Source: Scatophagus argus
Lineage: Eukaryota; Chordata; Actinopteri; Scatophagidae
Assembly: GCF_020382885.2 (NCBI RefSeq)
Contig: NC_058501.1
Location: 6,758,001 to 6,822,000 of the forward strand
DNA length: 64,000 bases
Reading direction: 5' to 3'
Position numbers and translations under genes: made by a program. The notes under the pieces were generated by a model. The model did no database searches. It was not told where the DNA came from and saw only the letters and a program-made list of their open reading frames with translations. This document shows positions 1 to 11,464 of the stretch, one piece after another (position 1 is the first letter of the stretch; each line of letters starts with the position of its first letter).

Positions 1-2755
1 AACGTGTGGCATGGCTAATTTAGCCTGAGATCCACACAGTATAATCATTAACCCCACAGTGAAAAAAGCTGAATCTGCCAGACAGCTCATGCATGCACGG
101 TAGCAGATCAATCACATTGTCATTTATGCAGGATGTTAAATGCTTTTCACAATTTAACACTTTCACCCAGTGACTATGCACTATGGAGCCCTAACACTGT
201 CAAAATACAATGATAATTAGTCTGACAATATAACTGCACGCACTGAAAAAAGGCCTCATAAGCTGACTTTGTCATTATCATTAAACTACACCAGTCAGTG
301 CATGTAGGCCTAATGTTAATCCTACATATGTTGCATACTGCAATACCAAAACTATGTTAACTCTTGTAACAGCAGCTAAAGCAATTTTGACCAGCAAAAC
401 ATTTTGACATTATGGAAAAGAGACATTAAATCACACAGATGTACAAAATGTTAAAGAGTCAATAAAGTACTTTCACAGAGACGAGCACCTCAAATGAAGA
501 TAATGTTAAGACAGAAGCATAGTGTCTTTGAACTGTTATGCTAGCTTGATGGATTAAAATGCTTCTACTGTTAATGCTACAGCATCATGCAGTGAAGTAT
601 ATGGATGATTAACCGCATATGCCTTGACCAGTGCAGTTTTATGACTGATATGATAAAAGTAATACAAGTATACTGAAAGTAGCTGGGCAGCTAGCTCAGT
701 GCATAGCAGGGTTTTCGGTCACAACAGCTAATCTCTTAGTCCTCTCCGCTGCTGCACTCATGTTACAAACACATACGCTGGACCACTCCTCCCTGTATGC
801 AACCATCTCCTTATTCTTTATGCATACTGTATATGCATAAAGACAATAGGAAATGTGATGAGGAAGAAAAATACTGTGTGTGGAAAATAGATTAATCATG
901 AATGATGAGTGTTTAGACCAAAACAGCCTATTTGGAAAAAATAATGTTGGGAGTAAAAAGAAAAATAAATAATCCATAATAAATAAATAATGAATTGAAA
1001 AGTAAAACATTTGATTTCCCTTTACCACCAGTTGATTGGTGGTAAAGGGTACAAAAAAGTTTTTTTGTGTGTGTGTCCTCTATTTGACTTTTGATACCAT
1101 TTTACCACATTTTGTCAGAAGTGCTCCATATGGCTCTATATCATATTATGTAACTACATATTCTGTCCAAACTGAGGTCAACAACAACAGCTTCAAGTAT
1201 TCGGCTGGGTCACCAGTGAATGAAGCAAAACAAAAGTGACTGTTGTAGGGAACAAAATAAGGCGTAGATGTAGCGAGTTGTTTTTAAATACATCTGCTGC
1301 TGGTTACAAGTTAATGAACGATTTACAGATGTCATCCCCTGGGCCAGACTGTCACTGCTCCAGACGGTGGGGATTAAACCTAAAGGCTTACGGAGAGGAA
1401 CTGCACTGAAGTGGATTCATTAAGCATAAGACCACCACTACAGCACACATTGCACTGTCTACAATGAAAAAAGAAAAAAATAATGGGTGCGGAGAGAATC
1501 ACATCGCACATTTTTTAGTATTGGGTCTCATGATTTCCCCTTACCTTTACACCTTTGACATCTATCCACATGGTGTTTTTTTTTCCCTACTGCTACAAGA
1601 AACAGAACACTGCTGGTATTCTCAGTGTTGTTAAGAGGGTTAGCAGTCATCCACACATCAGAAGAAACGGTCCTCCCTGTGTAAACCACTTCTGTAAACT
1701 GTGTGTATGTGTGCACACATGCCTCTGTGTGTGAGTGTGTTTTAATGTTTGTGCTGAATGTGGTTAGGTGGCTGAGACTGAAGCTCCCTTTTAATCTGAC
1801 AGAGAGCATTTTCATTAGTTCTGCTGGGTCCTATTATTAAAGCCCGCTTCAAAGGCACAACAAGTGAAACCACTAACAGGAAATGACCCAGTGGGCTCAA
1901 CACTGTATAGATCAGTGATAGCAATCTGTACGCTTCATGCAGGTTGTTATGGCACATAAATGCATCTGCTGTATGCACTCTATGTACCTCACAAGACTGT
2001 GAGACGATAAGGGGAAGGGCTCAGGGATCTCTCTTTTACATTCACATACTGTAGCCTACTATGAGTGTGCAGTCGCGGCATATGTGACACATTCGTTCCA
2101 ATGCAGATGGCAGAAATGGAAGTTATGACATTGGTGGGGCAAATAAGATTGCCCGGGATAATAAATGTTGTAATAATTTGCTGTATTTAATAACTGTATA
2201 ATGAGGCATCGCTTGCCCTTCGAGTTGAGGAAAATCTGGAATCATTACAAGTTAGCCATGGTGTTTGGCAAGACAAGAGCCGAAACAGCAAAGAGTAGGA
2301 ACATAGTGGTGTCAAAGGACAAGCAGATCTTAATATTTTGAACAAGTTTGCCATATGTTAGCCATCATGGTGTGTACAAGCCCACTAAATGGTGGCATTA
2401 ATGGGTGACTTTTATTACTAAACTTGCCCCTAATTGCAAAAATACAATCCAAAGTCAACTCTCAATGCAATGCAGATTTTGCCTTCATATGAAGTTGCTA
2501 GGTAACAAGTTAATCCCAAAAATAAATATGTTCTTCAATAAAAAGTAATTGTCTGTCTTTTTTTTTTTTTTTTTTGCTTTGCTGCCGACGAGAGGTTTGA
2601 AACAGGAAATTGTAAAAGGGAGGTGTACATGATGATCACAGTCATTTAGCTCCTGCCTCACCTGCTGGAGAGGAAGTGGAAAAGATTCATGTTCTTATTG
2701 CTCACCTTGTGTATTAACGTCACCATTCAGTTTTGTTTTTTTTTTTAATTCTCAG
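1..2755. other. Non-coding stretch, left edge
   Basis: No exon or RNA gene could be supported here. It is AT-rich with a perfect hairpin at 1018-1049 (listed separately), short TG-rich runs near 1685-1740, and a poly-T run near 2559-2575. Short frames on either strand have no family resemblance and no convincing splice context. It may be intron or upstream flank of the gene that owns the candidate exon at 2756-2924. Confidence 0.6.
1018..1049. repeat. Perfect inverted repeat, 13-bp arms
   Basis: Arms at 1018-1030 and 1037-1049 are exact reverse complements (left arm begins CCCTTTACCACC) around a 6-nt spacer. It could be the core of a decayed foldback or MITE element, or a cruciform-forming site. 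No flanking target-site duplication was recognised. Confidence 0.75.
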
Positions 2756-2924
2756 ATGACAAATGGGGGAATATTTATGAGTCACTTTCTGTGGTGGTGT
2801 TTCTGGGGCTAGGCTTCATAACAGCAGGTGCAGTGGGGGACATGGGACTTTTTTATCGCCATCCATTACATGGAACAGACATGCGCTTCTACACCAACCC
2901 GGTGTGGTGTTTCCTATGGGTGCT
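2756..2924 (+). CDS. Candidate internal exon, membrane protein of unknown identity
   Basis: A 169-nt segment has a strong acceptor (T-rich tract, then CTCAG ending at 2755) and a consensus donor GTAAGT at 2925. Only one of three frames is open throughout: the exon starts at codon position 2 and ends with two bases of a codon. The encoded ~55 residues contain a hydrophobic stretch resembling a transmembrane helix (ESLSVVVFLGLGFITAGAVG), a polar loop with R-H-P and H-G-T-D, and a second hydrophobic start rich in Trp and Phe (NPVWCFLWVL). I do not recognise the family. No partner exon was found with confidence, so the gene would have long introns or run off the left edge. A decayed exon or a chance splice pair is possible. 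Confidence 0.5.
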
Positions 2925-3968
2925 GTAAGTATTTTTTGGCTTATTTAACCCCATGCTCTTCTGAAATGTCTGGCTTTTAGGATCCAAATACAACACAAAG
3001 CCATTGTCCCTGTTCACTTGAGGGGAATACAGGCCATGCAGCTCTGTGCTCCCCCTCAGGATACAACACGCAAAGGCTTTATGACTTGAAGTGAATCATA
3101 CCTTGCATCTTAAACACATTACAGGCTGGGCAAATATTTCTTCTTACTGGTGCTCTGAGAGCCATGGGCACAACCATTATATTGGGCTCAAGAGCCAGCT
3201 GGTGAGGACAAATCCACAAGGATTCCTATTTTCCCCCTCCCGACTCTCTGGCAGCCCTACCCTATTCATTCAATTTTTATATGTGCCTAGTAGCCCTGTT
3301 ACTACCGGTTTCAAGGGAGAATTAATCGAAAACAGGTCTTATTAAAGTATATTAAGACCAGTTGAATTGAATATAATGTGCTCAGTAAGGGCCCAGAAGG
3401 GTTGTATCTGAGCCATAACTGACACTTGTAGCTTCTAGGAGTGGGGCTGTGTTATTCTGCTGTGGCACTGCACTGGTTCCAGGGGGGCTATTCGCTTGAG
3501 CCAAGTGTTGCATTGTGGGTAAGCAGATTTTAAGTGGTTATGAGTACAGCAGGGGGTAAAGGAGGGTCTCATTGTCCAGGAATGTTTATCTTGCCCCTGC
3601 CTTCATTCAGGACTGGTTTATGCAGCACGATGGTTCCAAAGCAACCTTTGTTCCCACCTGGAGAGTCTGTAGAAGGAATATTCATTCATACATGTACTCA
3701 TGTACATGTACATACAGGCATTATCCTCGTAATAAGAAGCCAGGTTGATTGCTCCCTGAAGGCATGGTGAGTAGGTGGAAGTGGAGCCGCTGCAGCAGGG
3801 TGTTGCACCCCAGTCTCATTTGCTGGGCTGGGCTCTCTGAGAAGACTGGAACCAGTGATGCTCCCAGTGTGTACAGCACAGTCATCCTCAGAACAGTGCA
3901 TTTTATTGGGCAGTGTGTGGGTTGTAGAAATGTGTTTAATCAACTCAGCTGTAGGGGAGGCCTTGACC

Positions 3969-3969
<1 letters not shown>

Positions 3970-4028
<59 letters not shown>
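3970..4028. repeat. (TG)n microsatellite
   Basis: About 29 uninterrupted TG units. The Cys/Val and Thr/His frames seen across it on both strands are products of the repeat, not genes. Confidence 0.97.
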
Positions 4029-4031
<3 letters not shown>

Positions 4032-5026
4032 TGTGAATGGTTCCCAGCCTTTGCTGTGAAGTGTGACCTGTGGTGGAGCCTCTGGTTCACACTCTGCTCT
4101 CTGCTGTTGCTGATTTACATTGATTAACTGTAGAGAGTGTTGACTGATGGGTTTGTTAAAAGTCTGAGACAATTGCAGTTGAATGAGATATTACAGGCAA
4201 CATTGTATGTAATGTGGCCCTTTGGATCCAAAGAAAAAGATTAATAGAAAGTGATTCCAAAGTTCTACTTTGCTTTATTAAATATTCACTGAAAACAAGT
4301 ATTACATAATTCTTCATTCCCAACAGAGAAATTAGTCTGTAAAATGATTTGCATTTTGCCAACCATGGAGTAAAGTTAACTAATATGTTTTGATTAGAAA
4401 TGCCATAAAATAGTTCAATGTTGTGCAATCACATGTTGTTAATTTAACATTAAGCAGAAAGTTTGATTCCATAATTCATTTTAAGCCATGGTAATATAGC
4501 TCTTGGAATGGCAATATCACCCTGATATCATTGTTGGGCAGGACAGTTACATTAAATTTTCTCAAAAGCAACTTCTGAGGGGATACCCAAAGTAGTACTC
4601 TACCTCTACTAATGAATACTGCCATCCTAACAGCACATATAAGCAACACTGAATTGTAATGCAAGCTTCTCTCATGGGCTTGAATTCAAACAGCTGCAAA
4701 CAATGGTTGATGATACTGTGGCTAACTAGCAAATGTCAGCTAACCACAAGTTAACCTAAAAGTGACCTGTAATTCCATGTAGCAAAAACGAAGACTGGTG
4801 ATGGTTATAAATGTGTTTTATTGTACTGAGTGGTAGAAGTAAAGAAATGTCTAACATATCTTTGGTTTAAATGACTTACTGGAGGTCAGCCACCAACAAC
4901 ACACATCAAATTTCCACACACGCACTGTACCTGCATCATGTGCCACTTCTGAGGGCTGGCAGAGCAATAGGAGGCAGTGCATAGTCTAATTTGGACTGAC
5001 AAGAGTAGCCTTTAACTAATTTAGGC

Positions 5027-5058
5027 ATTTGGTCATAAACTTTGCTTTATGACCAAAT
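5027..5058. repeat. Perfect inverted repeat, 13-bp arms
   Basis: ATTTGGTCATAAA at 5027-5039 and its exact reverse complement at 5046-5058 flank a 6-nt spacer. Arm and spacer lengths match the hairpin at 1018-1049, although the arm sequences are unrelated. Confidence 0.75.
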
Positions 5059-6309
5059 ACCTGCAGCCCTCGAAATGCAAAATTTAGAATGCTGTCATGA
5101 TAAACTAAGGGAATGTTAACTCAGATAGAAGCCCTGCATGAAAAAGCGCAATTTTTCATGCATGTTAATTTTCCCATCAATCCTGTGGCTGATCCCTCAG
5201 GAAAAGGAAACATACCAAAAACTACCTGTTGTTACCCACACTTTCCAATTGTGCATCTCTTAAAGATCTATGACTATGATTTGTCTGGATACAAACAATA
5301 CTGACATCTTGTGAATTCCTCAGTGTACCACCTAAGCTAAAGTTTGGACACTTGAAAAAAAGCTAGTTTGAAGATTTATAGAGCTAGTATACTGTAGTTC
5401 ACCGATGAACAGGCCCCTAATTGCTGCCTGCCTATGCTGTGTTCTCTCTGTGTGTATGTGGGTCAGACAAAATAAACCACATGGTGTGTGTGTGTGAGGA
5501 AGCTGAACAGAACTCTAGGCTCCCATTTACTATCTACTTGTGTGGTTTGGCTCTGTTGGTATGGGGGTGTAAAATGGGCATCCGTCTGGGCGTAAGGCAG
5601 GCCTGGCATGCTGCTCAGCCTCCTGCAAGGGCGCATGAGGGTGGGATCAGAGCAGTCCACCAGGCTCCAGACTGGTAGTCTGTGCATGTGTTAGTGTGAG
5701 CATATGTGTGTGTTTTGACATGTACATACACTTGTGTGTGCATGGAGTGGGGTGGGGATAGGGGTGATGGTAATTAACCATACAGGTTTAAATGGCAAAC
5801 AAAAGGTTCTTCATTGTTCTGCTTGTTACTTGTAATATCTTGACCTCTCTGTATATTTCACCATTAATAACCTTATCACAGACCCTCTCTCACTCCTGCA
5901 CTTAATTAGCACTAAGCTATTTATTTGACCTTTGTGGTCATTATAATTGTGAGGTGCAATCCAGCCATGCTGAAATTAAAACAACAGCATGCATACCACC
6001 ATGGCTAGATGCCATACTTCCCCTTACCATAGTGGATAAGAGGGAAAGCACAGCAGTGCGGAACTGGGCCTGGTGTGCACAGGACAGCAAACCACTCTTG
6101 GAAAAATTAAGTTTCCTCTGGAAGTACTGTTAGTTTTAGGCCAGTGACGGATATAACTTCCTTAACACCCCGATATCTGGGCTTGGATATCTGGAATTTG
6201 TTACCAGATGTTAAAAGATCATAACATTTACAATAAAATGTAAACACTGATGAAATAAATTATTGTAGTTGCAAACTTTTTTCCATTTTCTCTGAAACAC
6301 CAAAAGACT

Positions 6310-6960
6310 CTCTGCTAGTGTATAAAACTATTCAAACCAAAAGTTAAAGGTGAAGTAATCACTGTGTACAGACAACACTGATAAAGTCAGGGGCCATTAA
6401 GTTCAGTCTTACCAAACATCTTACGCAAGAATGAAAATCCCTTACTTCATATCACATTTGTGTCAACAAATATTAGTGTGACTGGTTCCACAACTGTTGT
6501 AATATACAGGTACTCATTGTTTTAAATGTCTCTTTTGTTAATACTACATATAGCACCTTCAGCATTTCCTAAAACTACAGCTTTAACAATTTCATTATAT
6601 CCAATCATAACTGACATCAGCTTTTTCTTCATGTACAGTATTCATTTATCATCAAGCCCTTATATGTGTAAGGGAAACACTGACTGGAGTGGTTGGATGG
6701 AAATAGTAATGGAACAGAAGTCAGACCTCTAGTTTTATCCAGTCTTGTGAACCGTTTTTTATTTAATGCAGGCTTTTGAGCCTGCTAAGCTAGTTACTCT
6801 TCATTTGCTAATAGATTTAAACCATTATTCTCAAAAAACAAAACCAAACAAAACAAACAAATAAAAAAATACAAACCAGACGCAACTGTAATAAACACGC
6901 TGAGAAGCAACAGCAAGTTGTTGTAGTTGTTTCAGGTTGGTGTAACTCTTATTTTGATGC
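6310..6960. repeat. Diverged relic of the hepcidin-array unit (flank part)
   Basis: This stretch aligns by eye, with many mismatches and indels, to the inter-hepcidin spacer at about 9780-10445 and its copy at 12790-13435. Landmarks in the same order are CACTGTGTACAG then ACACTGATAAAGTCAGGGG (6361 versus 9820), CAGACCTCTAGTTTTA (6723 versus 10258) and CTGCTAAGCTAGTT (6781). It is much more diverged than the intact units are from each other, so it marks an older duplication. Confidence 0.75.
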
Positions 6961-7811
6961 AAAACCCTCCATAATCATCTCTATATAATGACTTGAAGAG
7001 AAGGAATATTAGTTTAAGTCCGTCATCACATGATATAGTGCATGGATGAGAATTTTTTTTTTCAGAGGATCATACTGACTTAGATAAAGTAAGCAAAGGG
7101 CCACAAATTGAATTGAAACATGAAACCCATAGTGCAAAATTCTTGGATGATCAGCTGCTTTGTCAGCAGCTTATCTGTATGGAAATTAAGTTGGAACACA
7201 CTTGCAGAGCTTTTTCTTCTCTTTCCCGTGTTGACAAGTTTGTGGCAAGTTTGATAAAATGCTTGGAAAAATCTCTCCTGATTTTTGTATCCCTTGAACA
7301 CTGTGATGTTCTCGTGGCAGCATCACTTGACACTTAGTACAAAACACCATTCCTTGGTTAAAACAATAACATCTGCATGTCTTTTTATGAAGCTTTCATT
7401 CTTAGTCGTGTGTCTGTTATCACAAATGCTAAAAGAGCTTGTCACCTGAAGTGAATGAGTCAGCTTGAGAAAATTCAAATTATGCACATTTATGTGCTCT
7501 GTAGAATTATTAAACTTTATTCATTAAACACTTTAAAGAATAAGATATTTAACGAAATATGAGGATGATACAATCACATCAAACACTATCAACATCATGA
7601 ACAAATCCAGAAACATCCTTAAAATTTGATGTTAAAAATAAGAATATGCAGCACACAGAAGACAGGGGTACACCATCAGCTGATCTTTTATAACTTTGTC
7701 ATCTACTTTGTTTGAAACATAAACTCAAAATCAAGTTTTTGGGTCGAAACATAATGTCACATGATGTGAAATAAATATAATAGAAAAACATTGTTTAAAA
7801 AATATGTGGTG
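6961..7811. other. AT-rich non-coding stretch left of the array
   Basis: No coding exon recognised. Overlapping short frames on both strands at 7080-7337 have no family resemblance. It sits between an old array relic and a truncated hepcidin fragment, so it may be an eroded unit that can no longer be aligned by eye. Confidence 0.5.
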
Positions 7812-7931
7812 GCTCACTGGCTGCTCCAGCTCTTGCTCCTGTGAATGAGTTGTGCACATTTACAGTAGGAACCAGGTTTTACCACCTTCACAGAACATTT
7901 CCAGCAAATGAAGACAAATGAAATGAGCCTA
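7812..7931 (-). pseudogene. Truncated hepcidin relic (exon 2 start plus intron 1)
   Basis: Reading the minus strand, this matches the intact copies from inside intron 1 (7839-7931), through an intact AG acceptor, into the first 27 nt of exon 2 (7812-7838, nine codons beginning E-Q-E-L-E-Q). The match then stops. Exon 1, the rest of exon 2 and the mature-peptide exon are missing. From about 7932 the sequence jumps to the segment found at 10922 in the next unit, so the fragment was left by a deletion or unequal exchange. It cannot encode a hepcidin. Confidence 0.85.
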
Positions 7932-8264
7932 AGATCCTGCAGGCAGGTCACTGGTCTTTCCATTTAATTGATGACTTGTGAATGGTGTACAATTCTGTTT
8001 TTCAACAGAAATGCAATATCATTTTGTAGTGAAAATACTATTTCTCTACCACAAATATCAAGTTTTAATGGTACAATCTTTTTCCCATCAAACACAACCT
8101 TCGTGAAGAATCACAGAGCACTGCTGCTGTCATGAACTGCCTGCAGATTGTTTCACTGGTGTGCACTTCAGAGTAGTGGAGTGTAGAAAATGTAGAGAAT
8201 GCTGTGACAGTTGCAGTATGGCAAAAATTCAGTTCAAACCCTCTTTATGATGGAAATATTCAAT

Positions 8265-8270
8265 TTTATT
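8265..8270 (-). terminator. Poly(A) signal, hepcidin copy 1
   Basis: AATAAA on the minus strand, about 200 nt past the stop codon. It is kept at 11259-11264 (copy 2) and 14333-14338 (copy 3). Confidence 0.6.
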
Positions 8271-8470
8271 TATCACACACTTCAGTATATCACGAAATTT
8301 AGGAAAATACGCGGATGAGGACACACAGTTGCTACATCATGACCAAATGCTTTAACATCCTCAGATATTTACAACCACAATTGAAAGTTGTAGAAGTGCT
8401 AGCAGGGAAAAAGTTGAACAACTTAATATTTGGCCATTGCTGTGGAAATCCCAGGTTGGTGCAGGAATCC

Positions 8471-9018
8471 TCAGAACCTGCAGCAGGTACCACATCCAAT
8501 CATGTTAGGACAGCAACCACAGCAAAAGCGACAGCGGGCGGGGTTCCGCTTCTGTCTGTTGTGATACGGCATCTGTGTTAAACAAAAGAGACATGAGCAA
8601 GATGTTCACCTTCAGTGTCATCACTCACTCGGGTTTATTCTCTCTCCTTCTATGAAGTGCATCAAGGCATTTTGTAGGAAAACACAGCCGCTTAAATTTC
8701 AATTAGCTCAATGGATTTGCCTCAGCTCATTCAGTTCATGGAACAAACCTTCCAGGATTCCACTGACATCTCTTCATGTGCAGCAACTGGATTGTCATTG
8801 CTCACTGGCTGCTCCAGCTCTTGCTCCTGTCAATGAATTGTGCACATTTAGGGTAGGAGCCAGGTTTTACCACCTTCACAAAACATTTCCAGCAAATAGA
8901 CAAATGAAATGAGTCTAAGTCAAGTTCTTACTTCAGTGACTGGAACAGCAGAGCTCTCCTGAAGGCAAATAAAGGTGAGCACAACGGCCACTACAACTGC
9001 AACGCTGAATGTCTTCAT
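8471..9018 (-). CDS. hamp2: Hepcidin antimicrobial peptide precursor (hamp2-type), copy 1
   Basis: Three exons on the minus strand: 8932-9018, 8749-8826 and 8471-8572 (stop TGA included). Introns are 105 and 176 nt with GT/AG ends, both in phase 0, giving an 88-residue precursor, the usual hepcidin size. Residues 1-24 are a signal peptide (start MKTFSVAVVVAVVLTF, likely cut after S-S-A). An acidic propeptide follows (EQELEQPVSNDNP...). The furin-type site R-Q-K-R ends at residue 64. The 24-residue mature peptide starts N-P-A-R and has the eight-cysteine hepcidin pattern (C-x2-CC-x-CC ... C-x2-CC) ending R-F. It lacks the Gln-Ser-His-Leu-type N-terminus linked to ferroportin binding in hamp1, so a secreted antimicrobial hamp2 role is inferred. 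Exon order and furin site follow established family structure. Confidence 0.96.
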
Positions 9019-9099
9019 CTTAGGAGAGTTTGAGTGGTTGAAGTTGTTCAATCCTTTGACTCTTTTGGTGACTCTTGTCAACTCCTTTGACTTCTCCTG

Positions 9100-9137
9100 T
9101 CTGATGGTTGAGTGTGCAAAATATGGTGGTATTTATA
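9100..9137 (-). promoter_or_regulatory. Core promoter (TATA), hepcidin copy 1
   Basis: TATAAATA on the minus strand at 9130-9137, about 112 nt upstream of the ATG. It predicts a start near 9100 and a 5' UTR of roughly 80-90 nt. The same box lies at 12124-12131 and 15198-15205 in copies 2 and 3. Confidence 0.8.
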
Positions 9138-9242
9138 CTCACTTGGACCACTGTTGCCTCATCACTGACAGCACCTGCAGTACAGTAGCTGCTTTCATGT
9201 TTTGGCTTGCATCACTTTCTGTGGGATGTTGGGAATGAGAGT

Positions 9243-9252
9243 GGGAAATTCC
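9243..9252 (-). promoter_or_regulatory. NF-kB consensus site, copy 1 promoter
   Basis: GGGAAATTCC fits the GGGRNNYYCC consensus exactly. It sits about 105 bp upstream of the TATA box, is repeated in copies 2 and 3, and survives in the promoter relic at 16036. Induction on infection is inferred from known fish hepcidin behaviour, not shown here. Confidence 0.65.
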
Positions 9253-9299
9253 TCAACAGTGGTAAATGGGATTTTTCTGTTTTTGGTATTTGTGATTGG

Positions 9300-9302
<3 letters not shown>

Positions 9303-9331
<29 letters not shown>
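9303..9331. repeat. (TG)n microsatellite in copy 1 upstream region
   Basis: TG run between the NF-kB-like and STAT-like sites. The matching runs in copies 2 and 3 (12297-12327 and 15371-15398, the last interrupted by TTTG) differ in length, so it shifts the spacing between the two sites. Confidence 0.95.
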
Positions 9332-9332
<1 letters not shown>

Positions 9333-9371
9333 CCATATATAAATCATTAACATTTTGATCTCTCATTGGTT

Positions 9372-9380
9372 TTCTTTGAA
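9372..9380 (-). promoter_or_regulatory. STAT-type site (TTCN3GAA), copy 1 upstream region
   Basis: TTCTTTGAA fits the STAT palindrome and is next to an inverted CCAAT (ATTGGT, 9365-9370). It is conserved at 12368-12376 and 15438-15446. IL-6/STAT3 control of hepcidin is established in mammals. Use here is inference, since a 9-bp degenerate site can occur by chance. Confidence 0.4.
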
Positions 9381-9399
9381 GAGCTGCTTTACTGTAGAA

Positions 9400-10800
9400 T
9401 ATGTGTTTACTTCATTCTGTACTTCCAACAACCCTTTAATTACATACAATGAAGAAAACAGGTAAGATACAGAAATAAAATCAAAGCTTATTTTGTGAAC
9501 ACTTTTGTTTAGTTATGACAAAGCTACAATGGTGTGACTGATCTCCTGGAATGTGTTACCAATTATCACCACATAGGACACTGAAATAGTAATCCTGATG
9601 TCTTGATGTCAATAGATTAATGTCATATAATAAAAATGACAAACACTGTCACATGAATTACAATGACATTATAACCGTCATGAATATCTTCAAATATAAA
9701 CATCTTTTCACTATCAAGCATTTTTTCACTTTTTTTTTCTCTTTTCACCAAAACATCATAGCACAGTCTGATAGTGTGAACATGCTACTCTAACAACAAA
9801 AAGTAAAAGATGAAATAATCACTGTGTACAGTTAACACTGATAAAGTCAGGGGCGATTCGAATTTTCAGTAAGTTCAGTCTGTGCAAACACATTACACAA
9901 TAACAAAAAGCCTTTAGTACATATTACATTTGTGTCAAACATTAATATGAATGGCTCTGTATCAGTTGGAATATACAGCTACCCGTGTTTATTTACTTAC
10001 GCTGCCTGTTTTGTTAATATTCTTGAGAGGATCAACTTCAACATTTCTTAAAATGACAACTTGAATCATGTTATTGTATCAAATCATAGCAAAAGTGTAA
10101 TGTTTTTTTGCTTTGCAGGAAAATCATTCGATCTTTAGGACATCATTTTATTATTTCCTGCCTGGTAACCTCATCCATTTGTGATCATGGCCAAATTATA
10201 TGCATAAAGGAAACACAGACTGGCCTGGCTGGATGGAAACAGTAATGGAACAGAAATCAGACCTCTAGTTTTACCCAATCTCGTTAAGTGTTTTTTGCTT
10301 ATGGTTAGCCATTGAGCCTGCTAAGCTAGTTGTCAGTCTGCTGGCCATGGGTTTAAACTTGTTGTCAGGAAGAAACAGACTCAGCTGTCATCAACATGCT
10401 GAACAGTGACAGCAAGATGCAGATGTTTCGGGTTGATGTGACTCAGCTAACTGTAGTCGTCTAATAGTTGGACACCAGCTTGCTACATTCCTACAGTTAG
10501 CTTGTATTGTGGTCAGCTTGCACTGTAGTTAATGTGATCGTTAGTGATGTCCCCATCACTGAATATGTTTGTCGTAAAATGAGTGAGTTAGCAGCTAATT
10601 ACTGCCTCTTGCTTATTAACACTGTCTTTTTAAATCCAAGTCAGTGACTAACTGGAGGAGTTGGACATTTCTGTCAGTCAACACATTTCAAGTTTGAGCT
10701 TCCAGACTTGAAAAAGAGAATCCATCTAATGCACCTAATAATTGTCTCAGTAGTCATTTAAACAGAAGAAATATCACTTTAATGTCTATTCTTGCATGAT
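9400..10800. other. Unit A spacer between hepcidin copies 1 and 2
   Basis: Non-coding spacer copied almost exactly at about 12400-13870, with the first part in unit C. It holds an AT-rich stretch with several ATGACA/TGTCAT words (about 9600-9690), a poly-T/CTTTT tract near 9723-9745, and the segment whose older relative lies at 6310-6960. No gene recognised. Confidence 0.7.
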
Positions 10801-10920
10801 TCAGTTCTAAACTCACTGTGCCATTTTCTGTTGGCGATGAAAACTGGACTTTTGCTTGCAAAGTGCACAAATTCTTCCCCATCGCATTGAGGACACCACC
10901 TTGTGAGGCTTCAGTGCTTG
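10801..10920 (+). other. Open segment with donor-like end, repeated in the array
   Basis: On the + strand a frame reads ...TV(S/P)FSVGDENWTFACKV... with two cysteines, and stops at a good donor (CTTG then GTAAGA at 10921). The copy at about 13875-13994 (donor at 13995) keeps the frame with few changes. An AG lies just upstream (ATTCAG). This could be a duplicated exon fragment of another gene caught in the unit, or chance. I do not recognise the peptide, and no partner exon is seen. Confidence 0.25.
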
Positions 10921-11464
10921 GTAAGATCCTGCAGGCAGGTCACTGGTCTTTCCATTGAATTGATATTACTTGTGAATGGTGTACAATTGTGTTTTTCAAC
11001 AGAAATGCAACATCATTTTGTAGTGAAAATACTATTTCTCTACCACAAATATCAAGTTTTAATGGTACAATCTTTTTCCCATCAAACACAACCTTCGTGA
11101 AGAATCACAGAGCACTGCTGCTGTCATGAACTGCCTGCAGATTGTTTCACTGGTGTGCACTTCAGAGTAGTGGAGTGTAGAAAATGTAGAGAATGCTGTG
11201 ACAGTTGCAGTATGGCAAAAATTCAAGTCAAACCCTCTTTACGATGGAAATATTCAATTTTATTTATCATACACTTCAGTATATCACAATATTTAGGAAA
11301 ATACGCGGATGAGGACACACAGTTGCTACATCATGACCAAATTCATTAACATCCTCAGATATTTACAACCACAATTGAAAGTTGTAGAAGTGCTAGCAGG
11401 GAAAAAGTTGAACAACTTAATATTTGGCCATTGCTGTGGAAATCCCAGGTTGGTGCAGGAATCC

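Larger units (their letters stand above)
2925..6309. other. Non-coding stretch with microsatellite and hairpin
   Basis: No gene could be supported. It holds a long TG microsatellite (3970-4028), a 13-bp-arm hairpin (5027-5058) and TG-rich low-complexity DNA around 5448-5740. If the exon at 2756-2924 is real, the first part may be its downstream intron. Confidence 0.6.

Noticed and set aside
3698..4172. Frames rich in Cys/Val or Thr/His
   Set aside because: They read through a TG microsatellite on both strands; the same applies at 25882-26411, 46486-46732 and 62447-62764.
8315..9238. Plus-strand frames of 86-88 codons over hepcidin copy 1, repeated at 11309-12232 and 14383-15306
   Set aside because: They are antisense shadows of the hepcidin exons and introns. 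Their repetition comes from the tandem duplication, and the spliced minus-strand gene explains the sequence fully.
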